Positions 27,621 to 40,770 of a stretch of DNA of 64,000 nt are shown here, one piece after another; position 1 is the stretch's first letter, and each line of letters begins with the position of its first letter. A program made the position numbers and the translations under genes. Location: positions 496,001 through 560,000 of the forward strand of contig NZ_JALIEC010000001.1 of assembly GCF_022867865.1 (NCBI RefSeq). Reading direction: 5' to 3'. Origin of the DNA: Phaeobacter sp. J2-8 (GTDB lineage: Bacteria > Pseudomonadota > Alphaproteobacteria > Rhodobacterales > Rhodobacteraceae). The notes beneath the pieces are model-generated. The model had not been told where the DNA came from. It saw nothing but the letters and a program-made list of their open reading frames with translations, and did no database searches.

Positions 27621-28619
27621 ATGAATTCTGAACCTTTGGAAAGCGCGGTGCCGCTGGTGGAAATCCGCCGTGGGCCATTTCTGGAAAGCCTGCATTGCGG
27701 GCATTTGGTGATTTGCGGGCCGGGCGGTGACATCGTTTCGTCCTGGGGCGATCCCAATGTCACGGTGCTGGGGCGGTCCGCGATCAAGATGATTCAGGCA
27801 CTGCCCTTGCTGACCAGCGGCGCGGGGCGGGATCTGACCCCGCGGTATCTGGCCCTGGCCTGCGCCAGCCATCAGGGCGCGGCGATCCATACCGATCTGG
27901 CGCGCAGTTGGCTGGCTGATATGGATATGGACGAGACGGATCTGCGCTGCGGCGTGCAAATGCCGGATGATCGCGCCGCGCGTGAGGCGCTGATCAAATC
28001 AGACACGGCCCCTTGTCAAATCCACAACAATTGTTCCGGCAAACATTGTGGTTTTCTGATGCTGGGCCGACATCTGGATGCCGGGGCTGAATACACCGAG
28101 GCCGATCACCCGGTGCAACGCGCGGTGCTGGAGGCATTTGAAGCCGTGACCGGGGAAACCAGTGCCGGTTTTGGCGTTGATGGCTGTTCTGCGCCGAATT
28201 TCGCCTCCAGCCTGCATGGTTTGGCACGGGCCATGGCCTGGTTCGCCGGGGCGGCATCGCGCAGTGACACCATGGGGCAGGCGGCAACACGCCTGGTACA
28301 GGCCATGCGCAGCCACCCCGATTTGGTGGCCGGCGACCGGCGCGCCTGCACCGAACTGATGCAGGCCGCCCCACAGGCGGTGGTCAAAACCGGCGCAGAT
28401 GGTGTGTTCACCGCGATTTTGCCGCAACAGGGTCTGGGCGTCGCGCTCAAGATCGCGGACGGTGCCACCCGCGCAAGCGAGGCGGTCATCGCACAGGTGT
28501 TGATCCGGTTGGGCGTTCTGGATGCGGGCCATCCCGCCGCCTTGCGCCGGGTGAACCATGTGATCAAAAGTCGCCGAGGGATTGATGCGGGCCTGATCCG
28601 CTGTGTGGAGGGGATCTGA
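27621..28619 (+). CDS. class 3 (Rhizobium etli-type) L-asparaginase
   Basis: A 332-residue asparaginase of family PF06089, which hydrolyses L-asparagine to aspartate and ammonia and is unrelated to the E. coli enzymes. The catalytic features of the R. etli inducible and constitutive enzymes are visible: the SxxK pair (GRSAIKMIQ, about residues 51-56), the C-x2-K site in NNCSGKHCGF and the zinc-site cysteine in GVDGCSAPNF. It starts at 27621. Its stop overlaps the start of the next gene by one base (TGATG), so the HAD hydrolase downstream is probably translationally coupled. Confidence 0.88.
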   Translation: MNSEPLESAVPLVEIRRGPFLESLHCGHLVICGPGGDIVSSWGDPNVTVLGRSAIKMIQALPLLTSGAGRDLTPRYLALACASHQGAAIHTDLARSWLADMDMDETDLRCGVQMPDDRAAREALIKSDTAPCQIHNNCSGKHCGFLMLGRHLDAGAEYTEADHPVQRAVLEAFEAVTGETSAGFGVDGCSAPNFASSLHGLARAMAWFAGAASRSDTMGQAATRLVQAMRSHPDLVAGDRRACTELMQAAPQAVVKTGADGVFTAILPQQGLGVALKIADGATRASEAVIAQVLIRLGVLDAGHPAALRRVNHVIKSRRGIDAGLIRCVEGI

Positions 28620-29239
28620 TGACAATCGAGGCTGTGGTTTTTGACATCGGCAATGTGCTGATCGAATGGCACCCGGAGCGGTATTATGATGCCCGCATCG
28701 GTCGGGCGCGCCGCGAACAATTGTTTGCCGAGGTGCCGCTGGAGGCGATGAACCTTGGCGTGGATCGCGGCGATGATTTCGCCCAGGCCGTCGCGGATTT
28801 GGCAAAATTGCATCCCGCGTGGGCCGCTGAAATCACCCTGTGGCATGATGATTGGATCGACATGGCCAGCCCTGCCATCGACCGGTCCGTGCGCAGTCTG
28901 CGCAGTCTGCGTTCCCGCGGCGTGCCGGTGTTCGCCTTGTCGAATTTCGGGCGGCAAACCTTTGAGATCGCCTGCCAGCATTATCCGTTCCTGTCGGAAT
29001 TCGATACCCGCTACATTTCCGGCCACATGGGCACGATCAAACCCGAGCCGCTGATCTTTGAAATGCTGGAGACAACCTGCGGCGTGGCGCCAAAGGCCTT
29101 GTTGTTCACCGATGACCGGGCCGACAATATCGCAGCCGCACAGGCGCGCGGCTGGCAGGTGCATTTGTTTGAGGGTGCCGAAGGCTGGGCCGCACGGTTG
29201 GTGTCAGAGGGGCTGCTCAGCGCAGAAGAAGCGGCCTAG
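28619..29239 (+). CDS. HAD-superfamily (subfamily IA) hydrolase
   Basis: A 206-residue HAD phosphatase-like protein. Motif I is VFDIGNVLIEW (nucleophile D, with G-N in place of the usual second D, as in YihX-type members), motif II ALSNF, motif III lysine in GTIKPEP and motif IV LLFTDDRADN. The cap is the small helical type. The substrate is not predictable. It overlaps the asparaginase stop by one base and its own end overlaps the convergent MFS gene by four bases. Confidence 0.85.
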   Translation: MTIEAVVFDIGNVLIEWHPERYYDARIGRARREQLFAEVPLEAMNLGVDRGDDFAQAVADLAKLHPAWAAEITLWHDDWIDMASPAIDRSVRSLRSLRSRGVPVFALSNFGRQTFEIACQHYPFLSEFDTRYISGHMGTIKPEPLIFEMLETTCGVAPKALLFTDDRADNIAAAQARGWQVHLFEGAEGWAARLVSEGLLSAEEAA

Positions 29240-30474
29240 GCCGCGACCGCTGCGCTGCGGGTTTCCTTGATCGGCAAATGCACGATGGCGGAAAACGCGC
29301 CGACCCCGACCCCGATCCACCAGACCATGGTGTAATCGCCATAAAGATCGTACATGCGCCCGCCCAGCCAAACCCCAAGGAAACTGCCCAGCTGGTGGCT
29401 GAAGAACACGATGCCGTAAAGCGTGCCCATGTAGCGCAGCCCATAAAGATGCGCGACCAGACCAGAGGTCAACGGCACCGTGGCCAGCCACAGCGACCCC
29501 ATCGCAACCGAGAACACCAAAACCGTCATCGGGGTGATCGGGAACAGGATAAAGGCCCCCGCAACAATGGTGCGCGCGGTATAGATCCCGGCCAGCAGGT
29601 ATTTCTTGGAATAGCGTTTGCCCAGCCATCCGGCCGTCAAAGTGCCGACAATATTGGCCAATCCAATCAGCGAAATCGCCCAGGCCCCCAGCGACGATGT
29701 GCTGGTGATGCCGATGGAATGCAACAGGCTGCCGGCCAAAATCGGCCCGCACATTTCGGTCACCAGCGCCGGGAAATGCGCGGTGATGAAGGCCAGTTGA
29801 TACCCGCAAGAGAAGAAGCCCAGAAAAATCAGCGTATATGACGGGTCTCGGAAAGCACGTTTCAGGATCACACCCATGCTTTCTTCCAGCTCGGCCTTGC
29901 TGGCCGCCTGGGGTGCCCGCATCATTGGCAACGTCAGCAACGATGCCAGAATGACAGCGGCAAACACCAAAAACACATTCTGCCAGGACATCAGCCCCAA
30001 AAGATATTCCGCCATCGGTGCGCCAAACACCTGTCCGGCGCTGCCAGCCGCCGTGGCAATCGCCAGACTCATCGAGCGGTTCTCATCCGAACTGGCGCGG
30101 CCCACCACTGCCAGGATCACCCCAAACCCGGTACCGGCAATGCCAAACCCGACCAGAACTTCCAGCATCTGGTGCGATTCCGGCGTTGTGGCCATCGACG
30201 ACAAAACCAAACCGGCGGCATAGATCACCCCGCCCAAAACGATCGCCACCCTGTCGCCAAGTCGCTCGCCCACCATGCCGAACAACGGCTGGCCAATGCC
30301 CCAGGCCAGGTTCTGAATGGCGATGGCAAGGCTGAATTCCGCCCGCAGCCAGCCGAATTCCTCGGCAATCGGGATCTGAAACACACCGAAACTGGCCCGA
30401 ACCGCGAAACTCAACAACATGATGAAACAGCCAACAATCAGAACGGGCGTGAAAAGCGGGGTCTTTTCCTGCAT
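29236..30474 (-). CDS. MFS transporter, NarK/oxalate-formate antiporter-like
   Basis: A 412-residue major facilitator superfamily carrier with 12 predicted helices. It begins MQEKTPLFTPVLIVGCFIML. The loop 2-3 motif is degenerate (GMVGERLGDRVAIV), and the N-terminal part resembles monocarboxylate/oxalate-formate type carriers (ASFGVFQIPIAEEFGWLRAE; written as ASFGVFQIPIAEEF and GWLRAE). The substrate is unknown. The start at 30474 is preferred; an in-frame ATG at 30489 is close. The 3' end overlaps the HAD gene by four bases in convergent orientation. Confidence 0.85.
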   Translation of the reverse strand: MQEKTPLFTPVLIVGCFIMLLSFAVRASFGVFQIPIAEEFGWLRAEFSLAIAIQNLAWGIGQPLFGMVGERLGDRVAIVLGGVIYAAGLVLSSMATTPESHQMLEVLVGFGIAGTGFGVILAVVGRASSDENRSMSLAIATAAGSAGQVFGAPMAEYLLGLMSWQNVFLVFAAVILASLLTLPMMRAPQAASKAELEESMGVILKRAFRDPSYTLIFLGFFSCGYQLAFITAHFPALVTEMCGPILAGSLLHSIGITSTSSLGAWAISLIGLANIVGTLTAGWLGKRYSKKYLLAGIYTARTIVAGAFILFPITPMTVLVFSVAMGSLWLATVPLTSGLVAHLYGLRYMGTLYGIVFFSHQLGSFLGVWLGGRMYDLYGDYTMVWWIGVGVGAFSAIVHLPIKETRSAAVAA

Positions 30475-30666
30475 CGGGATCTCTTTCATTCGGGGTGGCA
30501 AATGGCACAATACCGCGGCCACATAAGCGTAAATAATTGATCTGAACGTGCGGTCAATTCAGCAATTGTGATGGGTACAATTCCCGATGGCGATGTAGAT
30601 GGCCGGGCAGACAGTTCAAATTTGCCGTGGGCTACACATTTCAAATTGGCCGGGCTATGTCGGGGC

Positions 30667-31737
30667 ATGACCAGCTTGTCCGACATATATGCCGCCCGCA
30701 TCGCCGCCGGTGACCTGCATCCCGACGCGGCCCAACAGGCCGTCCTGCCAGAGTTCGAGCGTATTCGCGCCGCGCTGGCACAGCCTGTGAAACGCGGATT
30801 GTTCCGCAAGGCCCCGAAACCACCCAAGGGGCTCTATCTGTGGGGCGGTGTCGGACGGGGCAAATCCATGTTGATGGATCTGTTTGTCGATGTGCTTCAG
30901 GATCAGGACATTGCGGTGCGCCGGGTGCATTTCCATGCCTTCATGCAGGACATCCACCGCGCCATGCACAAGGCCCGCCAGGACGGGGCCAGGGATACGC
31001 TGGAACCGGTGGCGCGTGATGTGGCCAAAGGGTTGCAATGTCTGGCGTTTGACGAAATGCAAATCACCGACATTACCGATGCGATGGTCGTGGGGCGGCT
31101 GTTTGAATTTCTGTTTGCCGCGGGTGTGGTGGTGGTCACCACTTCGAACCGGGTGCCGGATGACCTCTACAAGGACGGCTTGAACCGGCAATTGTTCCTG
31201 CCGTTCATTGATCAGATCAAGGATCACCTGGAGGTGCGGGAGCTGGCCTCGCCACGCGATTACCGCCAGGACCGGCTGTCCGGTGTACAGGTATTTTTCA
31301 CCCCCGCCGATGATCGCGCCCGCGATCAGATTGATCAGGTCTGGCAGCAATTGACCGACGGGCAGGGCGCCCCGCTGACCCTGATTGTCAACAAACGCGA
31401 GGTCGCGATCCCCGCCTTTCACAATGGCGTGGCGCGGGCGAAATTCTATGATCTCTGCGGGCGCGCCTTGGGGCCTGCCGATTATCTGGCACTGGCCGAT
31501 GCGGCGCGGGTGCTCCTGCTCGAAGACATCCCCCGGCTCAGCCGCAATAATTTCAACGAAGCCAAACGGTTTGTCACCCTGATTGATGCCCTCTACGAGG
31601 CCAAGGTCAAATTGATCGCTTCAGCGGCGGCAGAACCGGAAATGCTTTATATCGAAGGCTCAGGTGCCTTTGAGTTCGAACGCACCGCCTCGCGCCTGCG
31701 CGAGATGCAGGATGCCAACTGGGGCCGCGATAGCTAA
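30667..31737 (+). CDS. zapE: cell division ATPase ZapE (AFG1-like)
   Basis: A 356-residue AFG1/ZapE-family P-loop ATPase. Walker A is GGVGRGKSML at about residues 62-71, Walker B LAFDEMQITD, sensor VVTTSNRVPDDLY, and the C-terminal part has the family's RNNFNEAKRFVTLIDALYE (split as RNNFNEAKRF and VTLIDALYE). In E. coli ZapE associates with the Z-ring and modulates FtsZ assembly; the mitochondrial homologue acts in protein quality control. The start at 30667 (MTSLSDIYAARI) fits the family. It is divergent from the MFS gene and followed by a repeat array. Confidence 0.92.
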   Translation: MTSLSDIYAARIAAGDLHPDAAQQAVLPEFERIRAALAQPVKRGLFRKAPKPPKGLYLWGGVGRGKSMLMDLFVDVLQDQDIAVRRVHFHAFMQDIHRAMHKARQDGARDTLEPVARDVAKGLQCLAFDEMQITDITDAMVVGRLFEFLFAAGVVVVTTSNRVPDDLYKDGLNRQLFLPFIDQIKDHLEVRELASPRDYRQDRLSGVQVFFTPADDRARDQIDQVWQQLTDGQGAPLTLIVNKREVAIPAFHNGVARAKFYDLCGRALGPADYLALADAARVLLLEDIPRLSRNNFNEAKRFVTLIDALYEAKVKLIASAAAEPEMLYIEGSGAFEFERTASRLREMQDANWGRDS

Positions 31738-31760
31738 GGTTTTGCGCTTGAGATCGGCTT

Positions 31761-31905
31761 TCATCTGACCAGAAATATCCCGGGGGTTTGGGGGCTGGCC
31801 CCCAATTTATCCTGTGTTTGGGGGCTGGCCCCCAATTTATCCTGAGTTTGGGGGCTGGCCTACAGTTTACCCTGCCTTTCGGCAGCTGCCCCCCAATTGG
31901 CCCAC
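31761..31905. repeat. dispersed GGGATATTT element followed by tandem 30-bp palindrome units
   Basis: The inverted core TCATCTGACCAGAAATATCC with CGGGGG (31761-31786) leads into tandem copies of a 30-base unit, GTTTGGGGGCTGGCCCCCAA plus TTTATCCTGT, starting at 31786, 31816 and 31846. The third copy is degenerate, and a fourth, poorer match runs to about 31905. The array fills the gap between the convergent zapE and ubiH-type genes. There are no spacers, so it is not a CRISPR array. Confidence 0.8.
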
Positions 31906-31919
31906 AATCCCGACACCGC

Positions 31920-33146
31920 TCACAGCGGTTTGCCCGTCAACAGCCGCGGCAAATCCCCGGTCAGTCCCGCAGCCTCGCGGATAAAGGTCCGGCGCAGCGT
32001 CGGGGCGGCGTTGACCAGCCCCATACCAAGATCACGCAGACCACGCAGCAGGGCATTGTCGTTGGAAAACAGCCGGTTGAATGTATCGGTCGCCCCTGCC
32101 AGACTGGCGATGTCAAACCGCCGCCATTCCGCATAACGCGACAGGACCATCGGGCTGGCAATGTCTTCGCCCCGGCGGGCGGCATCGGTCATCACCTCGG
32201 CAAGCGCCGCGATATCGCGGAAACCGGCGTTCAACCCCTGACCGGCAATGGGGTGGATGCCATGCGCGGCATCACCGACCAGCGCCAGCCGATCCGCAGT
32301 CAACCCACTGGCCAGTGACAACGACAAGGGATAGGTGAACCGGGCCCCGGCAAGGGATATCTCCCCAAGGAAATCGCCGAACCGTGGGCGCAAAACCGAA
32401 AGATAGTCGGCGTCGGACAAGGCATTGATCGCGGCCGCCTGATCGTGGCTTTCGCTCCAGACAATTGAACTGCGGTTGCCGGTCAGCGGCAGGATCGCCA
32501 GCGGCCCGGGTGGCATGAAAAACTGATGGGCGCAGCCGTGATGCGGCTTTTCATGGGCAATGGCACAGACAAGCGCGGTTTGACCATAATCCCACCCGGT
32601 CCGTGTGATGCCGGCGCGGCTGGCGGTGCCCGATGTGCGCCCATCACAGCCGATAATCAAACGACCCGTCACCGTCTGTCCACTGGCCAGCGTCACCTCG
32701 GCCCGCAGCATGTCACAGGATTGGGCCACCACCCTTGCGCCGGTCATATGGCGGATCAGCGGGTTTGCCGTCACCGCGTCAAGCAGGGTGCGGCGCAGAT
32801 AGCGGTCTTCGACCATGAACCCCATCGGGCCTTCTTCGATCTCGTGGTGATCGAAGTGCAGGAAAAACGGCGACGGCCCTTCACCGGCCCGCCCGTCCGA
32901 CACCTTGATGTCCAGCATCGGCTGAGCATTTGCCGCCAACGCGTCCCAAAGCCCCAGCGCCGTCAGCATCTGCTGTGACGCCAGCGCCAGCGCATAAGAG
33001 CGGCCATCAAAATTGTCGGACCGCTGGGTCGCGCTGTCGGCGGCATCAATCACCGTGGCGGTGAACCCGGCCTGCGCCGCCGCCAATGCCAGCAGGGGGC
33101 CGTTCAACCCGCCGCCAATAATCAGAAGATCGCTGTCATATGTCAT
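31920..33146 (-). CDS. UbiH/UbiF/COQ6-family FAD monooxygenase
   Basis: A 408-residue flavin hydroxylase of the ubiquinone biosynthesis family. The N-terminal FAD-binding fold begins DLLIIGGGLNGPLLALAAAQ (GxGxxG). The second FAD motif is LALVGDAAHGIHPIAGQGLN, with the family's GD(A)AH-x-hP(I)xGQG signature. IGCDGRTSG gives the DG motif. It hydroxylates the aromatic ring of a ubiquinone precursor. Which ring position (C1, C5 or C6) is not clear, because alphaproteobacterial enzymes differ in regioselectivity. The start at 33146 (MTYDSDLL) is preferred over upstream codons. Confidence 0.9.
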   Translation of the reverse strand: MTYDSDLLIIGGGLNGPLLALAAAQAGFTATVIDAADSATQRSDNFDGRSYALALASQQMLTALGLWDALAANAQPMLDIKVSDGRAGEGPSPFFLHFDHHEIEEGPMGFMVEDRYLRRTLLDAVTANPLIRHMTGARVVAQSCDMLRAEVTLASGQTVTGRLIIGCDGRTSGTASRAGITRTGWDYGQTALVCAIAHEKPHHGCAHQFFMPPGPLAILPLTGNRSSIVWSESHDQAAAINALSDADYLSVLRPRFGDFLGEISLAGARFTYPLSLSLASGLTADRLALVGDAAHGIHPIAGQGLNAGFRDIAALAEVMTDAARRGEDIASPMVLSRYAEWRRFDIASLAGATDTFNRLFSNDNALLRGLRDLGMGLVNAAPTLRRTFIREAAGLTGDLPRLLTGKPL

Positions 33147-33253
33147 GGCGGCGAATATGACCCTGTTGGCGGGATTGTCCATATGACGGCTTGCCGCTAC
33201 CGTGGCCCGCGACAGAATTTTGGCCCGGCTGAGGCCCAATGGGGAGTGTCAGG

Positions 33254-34582
33254 ATGCAAGATTGGCTGTGGATGACGGCGGCGGAACTGGGCCAGGGGAT
33301 CGGCGCCGGTGCAATTGACCCGGTGGCGCTGACCGAAGCCCACCTCGAGGCGATCGCGCAGCATGAGCATGGCCCTACGACCTATGCCCGGGTGACGACG
33401 GACCGCGCCCGATCCGAGGCCGCCGCCGCCGCCGCCCGCGCAAAGGTCGGTCAGCGTCTGTCGCTGCTGGACGGGGTGCCGATCAGCTGGAAAGACCTGT
33501 TTGACAGCGCCGGCACCGCCACGGAATCCGGATCGGCGTTGCTGGCCGGCCGGGTGCCGGACCATGATGCCGAGGTGCTGCGCAATGCCCGCGCCGCGGG
33601 TCTGGTCTGTTTGGGGAAAACCCACATGAGCGAGCTGGCCTTCAGCGGCCTGGGGCTGAACCCGATCACCGCAACCCCGCCCTGTGTCAATGGCGACGGC
33701 GCGGTGCCGGGCGGATCATCGTCGGGGGCGGCGACATCGGTGGCTTATGGGTTGGCGGCAGCGGCGATTGGATCGGACACTGGCGGATCGGTGCGTATCC
33801 CGGCGGCCTGGAACGATCTGGTTGGCCTCAAAACCACCCATGGCCGGGTTTCAACGCGAGGCGTGGTGCCCTTGGTGGCCTCTTTTGACACGGTTGGCCC
33901 GCTGACCCGCACGGTTGAAGATGCCGGGTTGCTGCTGGCCGCGCTTGAGGGCCGGAAACCCGCCGACTTACGCGGTGCGACGTTGCAAGGGCGGCGGTTT
34001 GCGGTCCTGAAAACCGTGGCCATGGACGACCTGCGCGATGCGCCCGGCGCGGCCTTTCAAAGCGCGCTTGACCGGCTGCGCAACGCGGGCGCCCTGGTAG
34101 AGACAATCGAAATCCCCGAACTGGCCGAGGCGATGGACCTGTCCGCAGTCCTGTTCTCGCCAGAGGCCTATGCCACCTGGAAAGACGTGATCGAAGCCGC
34201 CCCGGACAAGATGTTCCCCCGCATTCTCGAACGGTTTCGCAGCGGCGCGAGCTTTGATGCGCCGGATGTCATGGCGGCCTGGCAAAAGCTGCACCGGTGC
34301 CGCGCGGCCTGGAACAGGGCCGTGGCCGGGTATGATGCCGTGCTGACGCCGACGGCGGCAAATCTGCCACCGGATATGGAACGTTTGCTGACGGATGACG
34401 CCTATTACGTGACCGAAAACCTGTTGACGCTGCGCAACACTCGGATTGGCAACTTGATGGGGGGCTGCGGGCTGACCCTGCCCACCGGGGTGCCGTCCTG
34501 TGGCCTTCAGATGCTTGCGCCCCCGATGAACGAGGCCCGTCTGCTGCGTCTTGGGGTGGCGGCCGAATCAGCGCTGGCCTGA
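33254..34582 (+). CDS. amidase-signature family hydrolase
   Basis: A 442-residue amidase-signature enzyme. The Ser-cisSer-Lys triad is visible: Lys in PISWKDLFD, cis-Ser in the glycine/serine-rich PGGSSSGAATSVAYG and nucleophile Ser in GSDTGGSVRIPAAW. Members hydrolyse amides such as indoleacetamide, malonamide or biuret-type compounds, or act as GatA. The absence of gatB/gatC here and the limited similarity argue against GatA. ATG at 33254 has GGAG about eight bases upstream. It is divergent from the UbiH-type gene, 107 bases apart. Confidence 0.85.
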   Translation: MQDWLWMTAAELGQGIGAGAIDPVALTEAHLEAIAQHEHGPTTYARVTTDRARSEAAAAAARAKVGQRLSLLDGVPISWKDLFDSAGTATESGSALLAGRVPDHDAEVLRNARAAGLVCLGKTHMSELAFSGLGLNPITATPPCVNGDGAVPGGSSSGAATSVAYGLAAAAIGSDTGGSVRIPAAWNDLVGLKTTHGRVSTRGVVPLVASFDTVGPLTRTVEDAGLLLAALEGRKPADLRGATLQGRRFAVLKTVAMDDLRDAPGAAFQSALDRLRNAGALVETIEIPELAEAMDLSAVLFSPEAYATWKDVIEAAPDKMFPRILERFRSGASFDAPDVMAAWQKLHRCRAAWNRAVAGYDAVLTPTAANLPPDMERLLTDDAYYVTENLLTLRNTRIGNLMGGCGLTLPTGVPSCGLQMLAPPMNEARLLRLGVAAESALA

Positions 34583-34754
34583 GGTCAAAATGACGCAAGG
34601 GAAAGCCGCGTTTTGCGGTCAATATGTGCCCAAATGCCACAAACCCTTTTCCCTGCGCGCGTTTTGCTGGACGGCGGCGGGGCTGTGAACTACCCTGAGG
34701 GGTAATCGGGGCGAAAACGACCCCGTATCCGAGGCAGTAAAAAGCAGTAACCCC

Positions 34755-35951
34755 ATGTTCCCCGAGCGGTTTTCGAACCTACCGGCCTATGCATTCCCGC
34801 GCCTTCGCGCGCTGTTGGACCCGCATCCGCCCGCACCGGCGTTTGCGGAGGATGTGTTGCATATGACCATCGGCGAGCCGAAACATGCCTTTCCGGACTT
34901 TGTCGGCGACATTCTGGCCCGGAACATCGCAGGTTTCGGAAAATATCCGCCAAACGACGGCACCCCAGAGCTGAGAGGCGCAATCGCCGATTGGGCCAAA
35001 CGGCGCTATGGTGTGACGCTTGATCCCGAAACCCAGGTGATGGCGGCCAATGGCACGCGCGAGGCGCTGTATAATCTGGCCATGGCGCTGTGCCCGGAAA
35101 CCAAAAACGGTCAACAGCCAATCATTCTGACCCCGAACCCGTTTTATCAGGTCTACATGATCGGGGCCTTGTCCGTCGGGGCGCAGCCGGTCTTTGTGCC
35201 GGCCACGGCGGAAACCGGGCATCTTCCGGATTATGCCGGGCTGCCGGCGGATGTGCTGAACCGTGTGGCGATGGTCTATATCTGTTCGCCGGCCAATCCC
35301 CAGGGCGCAATTGCGTCGCGTGACTATTGGCGGGACTTGATTGCGCTGAGCGAGCGTTACGATTTCCGCATTGTCGCGGATGAATGTTATTCCGAAATTT
35401 ACCGCGACACCGCCCCAACCGGGGTGCTGGAGGTCGCAGCAGAGTTGGGCACAGACCCGGAACGGGTGGTGCTGGTCAATTCGCTGTCGAAACGGTCGAA
35501 CCTGCCGGGGTTGCGGTCCGGTTTTATCGCCGGTGGCCCCAAAAGCATCGCGCGGGTCAAGCAATTGCGCGCATATGCCGGTGCGCCGCTGCCGCTGCCG
35601 ATTCAGCAGGTCAGCGAACAGGTCTGGGCGGATGAGGCGCATGTGGTGGCAAACCGCGCGTTGTATCAGGCAAAATATGATGTCGCGGACGAAATTTTTT
35701 CCGATGTGCCCGGATATGCCGGGCCAGAGGCCGGGTTCTTCCTTTGGCTGCCGGTGGCAGACGGCGAAGCGGCGGCCCTGAAGGCCTGGCAGGACACGGG
35801 CGTTCGGGTGTTGCCCGGTGCCTATCTGTCGCGTGACGTGGCCGGGGCCAACCCTGGCAAAGAATACATCCGGGTCGCAATGGTGGCCCCAATAAATGAC
35901 ATGCGACGCGGGTTGATCCGCCTGCGCGACTGTCTGTACGAGGTGAGGTGA
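34755..35951 (+). CDS. class I/II PLP-dependent aminotransferase
   Basis: A 398-residue fold-type I aminotransferase, similar to succinyldiaminopimelate (DapC-like) enzymes. The PLP-binding lysine lies in [20 protein letters not shown], and the conserved aspartate and tyrosine in [13 protein letters not shown]. The substrate-binding arginine is near the C-terminus ([10 protein letters not shown]). A role in lysine and peptidoglycan precursor synthesis is possible but not proven by sequence alone. It is directly upstream of ftsK with a 2-base gap, so the two are probably in one operon. Confidence 0.85.
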   Translation: MFPERFSNLPAYAFPRLRALLDPHPPAPAFAEDVLHMTIGEPKHAFPDFVGDILARNIAGFGKYPPNDGTPELRGAIADWAKRRYGVTLDPETQVMAANGTREALYNLAMALCPETKNGQQPIILTPNPFYQVYMIGALSVGAQPVFVPATAETGHLPDYAGLPADVLNRVAMVYICSPANPQGAIASRDYWRDLIALSERYDFRIVADECYSEIYRDTAPTGVLEVAAELGTDPERVVLVNSLSKRSNLPGLRSGFIAGGPKSIARVKQLRAYAGAPLPLPIQQVSEQVWADEAHVVANRALYQAKYDVADEIFSDVPGYAGPEAGFFLWLPVADGEAAALKAWQDTGVRVLPGAYLSRDVAGANPGKEYIRVAMVAPINDMRRGLIRLRDCLYEVR

Positions 35952-35953
35952 CA

Positions 35954-39199
<3,246 letters not shown>

Positions 39200-39206
39200 A
39201 CCAACC

Positions 39207-39239
39207 GCCGCTCTGCATATCCGTGCAGAGCGGCGTTTT
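39207..39239 (+). terminator. rho-independent terminator of ftsK
   Basis: GCCGCTCTGCA (39207-39217) pairs with TGCAGAGCGGC (39224-39234), an 11-bp perfect stem with a six-base loop, followed by GTTTTC. It starts 7 bases after the ftsK stop codon. Confidence 0.9.
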
Positions 39240-39261
39240 CAGCTGATCAGCTACGCCTGTC

Positions 39262-40556
39262 TCAGATCGGCTGGCCCGCGGGATCGTCGGCTTTGCCATG
39301 GGCGTCCTGCGCCCGGATCAACGCGGCTTTTACTTTTGGCAGATGCCGTTCCACATATTGCACAAGCTCGGATTGAAGCTTTTCCAATCCGTTTTCTGCA
39401 TCGCTCAGACTGTCTGTTGTCAACAAATTCTGACGCCAATAATGTTTCACGCTTTTGGTAAAAGGTTTGTGGCGATACCGGCCAATCTCGTTAAATGCCT
39501 CGATCAATTTGGGTCTGAATATCTGTTCGCCATGACCCGGCCCAATACAGAAGCAGACAGTAATGGCATCCTCTTGTGTATCCGCACATAATTCCACGGC
39601 CATTTGGTTACCGGAATTATCCAGCCACGGTCCCCATCCGAAAGCGCCGGGTATGTTTTGCCAAATTCCGGGAATGTGAAGCGATACCAACGCGCGCCCC
39701 AGGATAAATCGGCAACAATCGACAGACCAAGTGCCGCGCTCATGTCATGGGCAATCTGCGGTTGCGCATTTGCAAAGTCATGCATCAAATCGTTCAATGG
39801 GTCAGGTTCATGCGCGATCAGGTATTCCAGGACTTCGCGATGCTCCGCCCAGATTGATTTAATTGCCGCTTTCAGCGTCTTGTCGATCGGTCCGTCGGCC
39901 ATGCCGTGCCTCCGCATCATGGATTGATAGTCGCGTAACAATTCAAGACTTTTGCCCGCAATGGTGTTTTCGGCCAAAGCCTTGTCAATGCTGGCGAAAA
40001 AGCTTGTAAAGGACAGGGCGGCCCATTTGGTTTCTCCGTCTGTCGTGGCGGCCCGACCATCCGGGGTGAGAAAGCAAAACAGCCGCTCCCAATCTGTCGT
40101 CGGATATCGCAGGGCGACCTTTTCTTCGTAATCGACCAATTGATCGTCGCGTTCCACGGCATCGACCTTCAATTCGACCGCAATCACAATGCCCTTTGTG
40201 CCGCTGCGTGGAATTTCGATGAGCAGGTCAATATGGTCGCGCTCTCGATAGACACGCGCCGGCGCCAGCGATGTTCCATTCTGCGCCAGTTTCAACTGCG
40301 CGCCTTTGTCCCCGGATTTGTCGCACAGCAATTGGAAAAACGTCCGAAGGATAAGATCACCCATCTCATGCGGGCGTCCAGGGTCCATGATATAGGACAG
40401 GAAATTTGAATGCCTGATCTCTTGCCGTGCCATGCCAATTGCCTCAAACGGGCAAAAATGTCTGACATGTCTTGCAACCAGATCCAGCTGCGATGCGCCG
40501 GGGCCTTCGAATAGATCCGAAATCTTCTGATGCAGATCGCCGTGGCGCTCATTCAT
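39262..40556 (-). pseudogene. PD-(D/E)XK nuclease superfamily protein, one frameshift
   Basis: About 430 residues once one frameshift near 39650 is repaired. The N-terminal half has the pattern of the PDDEXK_4 family: ARQEIRHSNFLSYIMDPGRP, then RERDHIDLLIEI and IVIAVELKVDAVERDDQLVD (ID..ELK being the metal site). After FTFPEFGKTYPAL the frame must change to reach GWGPWLDNSGNQMAVELCAD and a helical C-terminus ending at 39262. Members are often orphan accessory genes with suspected but unproven roles in defence. It sits alone between ftsK and lolA, which are neighbours in related genomes as I recall, suggesting insertion. Its composition is less GC-rich than the flanks. Confidence 0.78.
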
Positions 40557-40770
40557 TCGGGAAATCTTTCGTTCTAAAATTCCCCGGCACTCAATAATAA
40601 ATGCGGAAGGCGGTCAAGGCATCGATCAGGCAGGCACTTTGCGCTCCTGCAATGTCACGTTTCGCGGAGAATTGCTGATGGGGCTTGCCGGTTCGGCATG
40701 TCACGCCGATATTATGTCTCCCGGGGGTGGCACTGCCCCCAGCCACAACAACGGACACATGAGCAGACAT

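Noticed and set aside
31786-31905. CRISPR array
   Set aside because: The 30-base units follow each other directly with no unique spacers, and no cas gene is near.
39504-40556. Complete 350-residue nuclease ending at 39504
   Set aside because: The last 40 residues in that frame (after TYPAL) look unnatural, while the adjacent frame continues with a protein-like sequence to 39262. A frameshift is more likely.
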